From contig JACRBR010000311.1 of NCBI GenBank assembly GCA_016213125.1, forward strand, positions 1 through 10,391: 10,391 nt of DNA. The letters run 5' to 3'. The position numbers were made by a program, and so were the translations under genes. The notes beneath the pieces are model-generated. The model worked only from the letters and a program-made list of their open reading frames with translations, did no database searches and was not told where the DNA came from. This DNA is from Chloroflexota bacterium. Its GTDB lineage: Bacteria; Chloroflexota; Dehalococcoidia; DSTF01; JACRBR01. Shown here piece after piece: positions 6,615 to 10,391 of this stretch; within the stretch, counting starts at the first letter, position 1, and every line of letters starts with the position of its first letter.

Positions 6615-7720
6615 GCAGAGTCCAGGGTGTGTTGTTGGGTGGTGGAGCGCTATTGGTGCTCGCGGGTGCGGCGATGTTGGCGGGACCGGGGGTGGCCTCG
6701 GGTCAGGGGGTGGCGTCGCTGAAGATCGCCCCTCCGTCGCAGAACATAACGCAGAACACAAACACCTTCTTCCTAGAAGTCAAAGCGGAGAATGTAAGTA
6801 ACCTCGGCGCATATGAATTCACGATCACATTCGATCCCGCAATCATCGAATTCGTTGGAGCGAAGGACGATGGATATCTGGCGTCGACGGGCCGCCAGCA
6901 GCAGTGCTTCGGCTTCGGGCTTACGCCGGACGCCATGAATACGTTCAAAGCGCTGCACCTGGGCTGCAGCACAAACGGCCTGGTCGCGGGCAACACGGGC
7001 ACGGCGGGCCCATCCGGCTCGGGCGTCCTCGCGACGATCGCGTTCAAGCCGGTGAAGCTGGGCACGGCGAACCTGGTGTTTGTGGGGCGCGGGCAGGAGC
7101 TGTACTACGTCGGTGCGCCCGATCCCACAAAGCCGGAAGGCGCCGTTGAGTTGGGCCACACCGCGCTGACGGCCGTGGAGGTCTGTCCGACCGGCGAGGC
7201 CGCGTCGTGCTACACCACGGACATTGAGTTCGAAGACAACACCGGCGTGGTGGCGATCATCGACCAGGCGGCCGCGACGCCAACGGCGCTCCCGCCGACG
7301 CCGACGCCGAAGCCACGGAAGACAGTCGAGAAGTCCGAGTTCCAGGCGACCGTCGCCGCAGCTGTGGGTACGCCGCGTGTGCTGGGCACGCCCGGCACGG
7401 GTACGCTCGCGGGCGACCCCGGGACCGGCGGCACCGGCGCCGGCGCCGATACCGGCATCGGTGCGAGCGGCACTGGTAGCGGTGTGGCAGGCAGCAGCGC
7501 CGGCGGCGGCGCGGGTGGTCGCAACGGCGAACTGCCGGAAGGCGTCACCATCGGCCCGGACGGGATCCCGCGCGGTCCCGACGGCGTGCCGATCGCGGGG
7601 TACGGCCCGCAGCCTCGGGAGACGAACCCGCTGTGGATCCGGTTGGGCATCGTGATGCTTATCGCCGGGGCCCTGGCGCTGGCTGCCGGAGCGAGCCGCC
7701 GGGCCCGCGTCCGGGCATGA
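6611..7720 (+). CDS. Gene D: cohesin-like surface protein with C-terminal membrane anchor
   Basis: A 369-residue protein. Residues 1-32 are a signal peptide. Residues 36-192 form a cohesin-like domain: VSNLGAYEFTITFDPAIIEF at 62-81 is the typical cohesin strand pair, and GSGVLATIAFKPVKLGTANL at 136-155 is the typical later pair. Residues 222-236 are a Thr/Pro linker, 253-303 are Gly/Ser/Thr-rich low complexity, and 340-360 form one hydrophobic membrane segment followed by an Arg-rich tail (RRARVRA), which orients the C-terminus to the cytoplasm. This is the layout of an anchoring scaffoldin: a cohesin held outside the membrane on a flexible stalk. Dockerin-like partners are encoded on both sides. 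ATG 6611 is chosen because the signal peptide starts there and CAGGAG lies 10 nt upstream. An in-frame TTG at 6518 would add 31 residues unlike a signal peptide. Dockerin binding is inferred. Confidence 0.88.
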   Translation: MSRVQGVLLGGGALLVLAGAAMLAGPGVASGQGVASLKIAPPSQNITQNTNTFFLEVKAENVSNLGAYEFTITFDPAIIEFVGAKDDGYLASTGRQQQCFGFGLTPDAMNTFKALHLGCSTNGLVAGNTGTAGPSGSGVLATIAFKPVKLGTANLVFVGRGQELYYVGAPDPTKPEGAVELGHTALTAVEVCPTGEAASCYTTDIEFEDNTGVVAIIDQAAATPTALPPTPTPKPRKTVEKSEFQATVAAAVGTPRVLGTPGTGTLAGDPGTGGTGAGADTGIGASGTGSGVAGSSAGGGAGGRNGELPEGVTIGPDGIPRGPDGVPIAGYGPQPRETNPLWIRLGIVMLIAGALALAAGASRRARVRA

Positions 7721-7727
7721 CGGCGGA

Positions 7728-7762
7728 TACGAACGGCGGCACAGACCGCCTACGAACGGCGG
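7728..7762 (+). repeat. Pair of 12-bp direct repeats in the gene D-gene E gap
   Basis: TACGAACGGCGG occurs at 7728-7739 and again at 7751-7762, 23 bp apart start to start, about two helical turns. Between them, GGCGG 7735-7739 can pair with CCGCC 7746-7750. This could be a tandem operator ahead of gene E or a small duplication. The rest of the 7721-7907 gap holds an SD-like AAAGGAG at 7816-7822 without a start codon nearby and no clear terminator. Confidence 0.45.
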
Positions 7763-7893
7763 AACGAAACACAGACACGGGGAGCACGTTACTCACAGGC
7801 AAGCGGGGAGACTGAAAGGAGCAGGGTCCCGGAACGGATTCCAGGCAGGGCCACATAGGCCAGACCGCCACTCTGGGGGAGAGCATCGGTCCC

Positions 7894-7900
7894 AAGGAGG
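7894..7900 (+). promoter_or_regulatory. Ribosome binding site fixing the TTG start of gene E
   Basis: AAGGAGG with a 7-nt spacer to TTG 7908. The codons that follow encode a signal peptide, so this start is well supported. Confidence 0.88.
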
Positions 7901-7907
7901 AAGAACA

Positions 7908-10064
7908 TTGTTCCTGCGCCATCTCTCCGTGCTTCCCATCCGCGCGCTCGCAGTCCTGCTGGCCGGTCTTGTCCTGTCGCTCATCGTGGCGCTCGATGCT
8001 GATCGGCCGGATCCGGCCGATGCCGACCCGGCGTTCGGGACCGTGAAGCCTGCTCCGAATGCGCCGCCCTTCGGCGGCAACATCGTGCTGGAGAACCACA
8101 GCTTCAGCCTGCCCGTCCAGATCACGACCTGCGCCGATGCTACGAACGCGCCCCTCTTCACCGCCGAGAGCGCGACCACCACGTCCATCACGGACAACGA
8201 CGCCGCCTGGTCCAGCAACCAGTGGGCGAACTATGACATCGAGCTGACGGGCGGCACGGGCAGCCCGCAGTGGCGCACGGTGACCTCGAACACGGCCAAC
8301 ACACTCACGGTGAACAGTTCGTGGGGCGGACCCGTCGATACGGGAACGGCCACCGGCGGCAGCACGACGACGATCGTCGACCAGGGCAGCGGCTGGCTCA
8401 CGAACGAGTTCGCATCGGACCTGGGTGACGGCAACCCGACATTCACGGTGGAGTTCACCGGGCCCGAGGGGCCGCAGACCCGCACCATCACGGGGAACAC
8501 GTCCGACACGCTGACGGTGACGCCGGCCTTCACGACGCATGTCACCGAGACGGCGACGGGGGCGACGTCCAGCACACTGGTCGATGCGACGGCCTGGACG
8601 GCGAACCAGTGGGCGAACAAGTCGGTGCAGATCACGGCGGGCCCGGCCAGCGGCCAGTCGCGGCGCATCCTCTCGAACACAGCCACGACGCTGACCATCG
8701 AGGGCACGTGGACGACCTCGGCCGGCGGCCAGGCGACGAGCGGCACCACGACCACGCTGGAAGATGCGCCCCAGAACTGGACCGTGAACGCGTTCGCGGG
8801 CATGACGGTAGAGCTGCTGGCCGGGACGGGCGCTCCCGCGACGGCGCTCATCGCCTCCAATACGGCCAACACGCTGACCATCAGCGGCAGCTTCGCGACT
8901 GCGCCGGCGTTCGGGACCACGTACCGGATCCTGCAGCTGCCCGACGCGACCTCGCAGTACATCATCCGCGACGGCGCGTCGATCAATGCGGCGTTCCAGA
9001 TCAAGCAGACATCGCCGATCCCGGCGTCAGGGACGAAGTTCCAGCTGTACAAGTCCGCCTGCCGGATCGGCGGCTACGACATCACCATCGGCTACAACGA
9101 TACGAAGCTCGACGTGACCGACGATGGCGGCATCAGCTCCGGCAGCAACACGGTGACGACCTTCAACGACACCACGAAGTCGTGGAAAGAGAACCAGTGG
9201 GCCGGCTCCCGCATCACCATCACCGGCGGCACCGCCATCGGTCAGACGCAGATCATTACGGCCAACACCAAGACGCGGCTCACCGTAACGCCAGGGTGGA
9301 ACATCACTCCGCCGAACGCGCTGCCGACTACAGGCTCGTTCTACACCATCGGCGGGATTACGGACGCCGGCTGGATACCCAACACGGCCGTCCGCCACAA
9401 CGGTACGGCGACCAGCGGCAGCGCGTCCACGATCGCCCAGACCGGCGCGGGCTGGACAACCAACGCGTTCGCCGGCATGAGCGTCGAGCTGCGGACCGGC
9501 CCCGGGGCCCCGCAGACGAAGACCATCCTGTCTCACACGGCGGACACCATCACCATCAGTGGCAGCTTCTCCCCGGCCCCCGCGGCCGGCACCACCTTCC
9601 GCATCGTCGAAGGGTCCCGCACCTTCAACTGTCCCGGCGGCCAGATCTTCGGGCCGGCCACGGCGGAGCTGCACTGCGTGACCTTCGGGGCCTCGGGCAC
9701 AGGTTTGCCGCAGGGTCCGACGGGCGTCGGCAACCTTGTCAATTTGTCGGTGACGGCCGTTGCGCGGGGCCTGGCGACGTTTACCTTGACAAGCCAGGTG
9801 CTGGAGGTTGACGGAACCACGATTCCTGCTGATACATTAAACGGCTCGAAGCGTGTAATTCTGTGTCCGGATAGCGCGGTGGATGGCCGCGTGACGTCGG
9901 GTGATCTTCTGAAGATCGCGCAGGCGTTCGGGCAACACGTCGGGGACCCGCTGTACACGGTGACGAAGGACCCCGACGAAAACGGTGTCATCAGCTCGGG
10001 AGATCAGCTGGCGACAGTAGCGGTATTCCTGCAGTATTGCGTACAGAGGGTGATCGCCCCGTAG
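7908..10064 (+). CDS. Gene E: exported Thr-rich repeat protein with interrupted cohesin-like domain and C-terminal dockerin
   Basis: A 718-residue protein with a TTG start. Residues 1-32 are a signal peptide. Six copies of a 60-75 residue repeat follow a pattern of W-x-x-N-(QW/EF/AF)-A, then a G-rich turn, then T-I/V-x-(S/G/A)-(N/H)-T-x-x-T-(L/I)-T. Four are tandem (88-343); two stand alone (409-483 and 498-568). Between and after them are cohesin-like pieces: CRIGGYDITIGYNDTKLDVT (385-404), a short DDGGI...ITDAGWIPNT link, and FNCPGGQIFGPATAELHCVT (573-592) running to about 640. Joined together these align with gene D residues 64-158. A dockerin closes the protein, with loops D655-D666 and D688-D699 followed by helices, sharing the (S)GD-L style of gene A. 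Its role is probably an extended, calcium-binding surface adaptor. The repeats may be beta-rich spacers and possible O-glycosylation sites. I cannot name the repeat family. Confidence 0.87.
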   Translation: MFLRHLSVLPIRALAVLLAGLVLSLIVALDADRPDPADADPAFGTVKPAPNAPPFGGNIVLENHSFSLPVQITTCADATNAPLFTAESATTTSITDNDAAWSSNQWANYDIELTGGTGSPQWRTVTSNTANTLTVNSSWGGPVDTGTATGGSTTTIVDQGSGWLTNEFASDLGDGNPTFTVEFTGPEGPQTRTITGNTSDTLTVTPAFTTHVTETATGATSSTLVDATAWTANQWANKSVQITAGPASGQSRRILSNTATTLTIEGTWTTSAGGQATSGTTTTLEDAPQNWTVNAFAGMTVELLAGTGAPATALIASNTANTLTISGSFATAPAFGTTYRILQLPDATSQYIIRDGASINAAFQIKQTSPIPASGTKFQLYKSACRIGGYDITIGYNDTKLDVTDDGGISSGSNTVTTFNDTTKSWKENQWAGSRITITGGTAIGQTQIITANTKTRLTVTPGWNITPPNALPTTGSFYTIGGITDAGWIPNTAVRHNGTATSGSASTIAQTGAGWTTNAFAGMSVELRTGPGAPQTKTILSHTADTITISGSFSPAPAAGTTFRIVEGSRTFNCPGGQIFGPATAELHCVTFGASGTGLPQGPTGVGNLVNLSVTAVARGLATFTLTSQVLEVDGTTIPADTLNGSKRVILCPDSAVDGRVTSGDLLKIAQAFGQHVGDPLYTVTKDPDENGVISSGDQLATVAVFLQYCVQRVIAP
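8169..8936 (+). repeat. Tandem array R1-R4 of the gene E repeat
   Basis: Four consecutive diverged units: R1 about 8169-8342, R2 8343-8549, R3 8550-8729, R4 8730-8936. Each has the W-x-x-N-x-(W/F)-A core and an (S/G)NT-x-x-TLT core. R1 and R3 share the exact 15-mer AACCAGTGGGCGAAC (8217-8231 and 8604-8618). R2 is the most diverged, with extra residues after NEFAS. Unit edges are approximate. Confidence 0.85.
9132..9356 (+). repeat. Solitary repeat unit R5 inserted in the cohesin-like domain
   Basis: A 75-residue unit of the QW type (KENQWAGS, then TANTKTRLTV). Host sequence lies on both sides. GGI is encoded at both borders: GGCGGCATC at 9126-9134 and GGCGGGATT at 9351-9359, 7 of 9 bases identical. 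Removing one copy plus the unit restores a continuous host reading. Confidence 0.75.
9399..9611 (+). repeat. Solitary repeat unit R6 inserted in the cohesin-like domain
   Basis: A 71-residue unit of the AF type, closest to R4: both share NAFAGM-(T/S)-VEL, then GAP, then TISGSF, then GTT-(Y/F)-RI. It separates the WIPNT segment from the FNCPGG strand of the host domain. No clear flanking duplication is visible. Confidence 0.75.
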
Positions 10065-10144
10065 GGCGGCCCATCGGAAGAGGCACAGGCAAGACGGGAT
10101 TCAGCCGGTGCGTCACAGGTGCGGAGCAGAGGGTTCAGAGGGTT

Positions 10145-10149
10145 GGAGG
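10145..10149 (+). promoter_or_regulatory. Ribosome binding site fixing the GTG start of gene F
   Basis: GGAGG with a 5-nt spacer to GTG 10155. The frame then encodes a hydrophobic signal segment. The 90-nt gap after gene E shows no terminator, so E and F may be cotranscribed. Confidence 0.8.
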
Positions 10150-10154
10150 TCACA

Positions 10155-10391
10155 GTGACACAAGGCAGATGGTGGATTGGCGGTCTTGCCGTAGCGGTGC
10201 TGTTGAGCGGCATCGCGGCGTTGAGCGTCTCCTTCTTCAGGGGCCAGAATGCCGAGGGAGCGATCGACAACGACTACGAACTCTACGTCGACTGCAACCC
10301 TGGTGGCGCGGTCGATGCATCCTGCAGTCCGGCCGCAGGGGCCGTCAGCGTCGACGTCGTCCTGAAGAACACGACCGGCAGTGGCATCGCG
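10155..10391 (+). CDS. Gene F (partial, 3' end beyond window): exported protein resembling the N-terminus of gene C
   Basis: The frame is open from GTG 10155 to the window end, giving 79 residues. MTQGRWW and a hydrophobic run (about 8-29) form a signal peptide or anchor. The mature start contains YELYVDCNPGGAVDASC, then SVDVVLKNTTGSGIA. Gene C has LFHIAVDCDTSDAATDDPC at 50-68, then ADVTIGNSTAGSALLA at 81-96. The shared VDC-(D/N), second Cys, DV-x-(I/L)-x-N-x-T-x-GS pattern suggests the same N-terminal module. The rest of the protein cannot be seen. By analogy it may carry a Thr/Pro linker, a cohesin-like domain or a dockerin. Confidence 0.82.
   Translation, partial: MTQGRWWIGGLAVAVLLSGIAALSVSFFRGQNAEGAIDNDYELYVDCNPGGAVDASCSPAAGAVSVDVVLKNTTGSGIA

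Noticed and set aside
4896..6761. Long minus-strand open frame opposite gene C
   Set aside because: It is a reading-frame shadow of a GC-rich gene, Arg/Val-rich and low in complexity, spans two plus-strand genes and the hairpins between them, and has no recognisable domain.
9809..9839. Promoter-like pair inside the 3' end of gene E (TTGACG and TACATT)
   Set aside because: The -10 match is partial and the spacing to the better hexamer is 19 bp; it lies within coding sequence and far from gene F, so the support is too weak.

Overview
The window is GC-rich and every supported gene lies on the plus strand. It holds one polytopic glycosyltransferase-like gene and five genes for exported or surface-attached proteins, the last cut by the window end. 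The dockerin-type calcium loops, cohesin-like beta-sandwich domains, thrombospondin type 3 calcium repeats, Thr-Pro linkers, and TTG/GTG starts behind strong Shine-Dalgarno sites resemble secreted proteins of Chloroflexota (perhaps Dehalococcoidia). That assignment rests on protein style only and is tentative. I see no tRNA, rRNA, CRISPR array, transposase or phage gene.

Layout: 1-313 is a leader without a convincing gene. 314-2701 encodes gene A, an exported protein with thrombospondin type 3 repeats and a C-terminal dockerin-like module, followed by a strong hairpin. 2835-4415 encodes gene B, a multi-pass membrane protein of the DUF2723/TMEM260-like O-mannosyltransferase type. 4635-6353 (TTG start) encodes gene C, with an N-terminal possible beta-sandwich domain, a Thr-Pro-Thr-Asn repeat linker, a cohesin-like domain and a dockerin-like end, followed by a second strong hairpin. 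6611-7720 encodes gene D, a cohesin-like domain on a long linker with a C-terminal membrane anchor; a possible 34-codon leader ORF overlaps its start as ATGA. 7908-10064 (TTG start) encodes gene E, a Thr-rich protein whose cohesin-like domain appears interrupted by copies of a 60-75 residue repeat and which ends in a dockerin. 10155-10391 (GTG start) is the 5' end of gene F, whose N-terminus resembles that of gene C.

Working model (inference): these proteins form a non-cellulosomal cohesin-dockerin surface assembly. Gene D could be the membrane-anchored cohesin. Genes C and E, which carry both cohesin-like and dockerin-like parts, could be adaptors. Gene A could be a terminal dockerin partner. 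Gene B could glycosylate the Thr-rich linkers. No carbohydrate-active catalytic domain is visible, so a structural or adhesive role is more likely than polysaccharide degradation.

The most unusual feature is in gene E. Removing the inserted repeats restores a continuous cohesin-like sequence that aligns with gene D, and two of the three insertions are flanked by short imperfect direct repeats of the host sequence.
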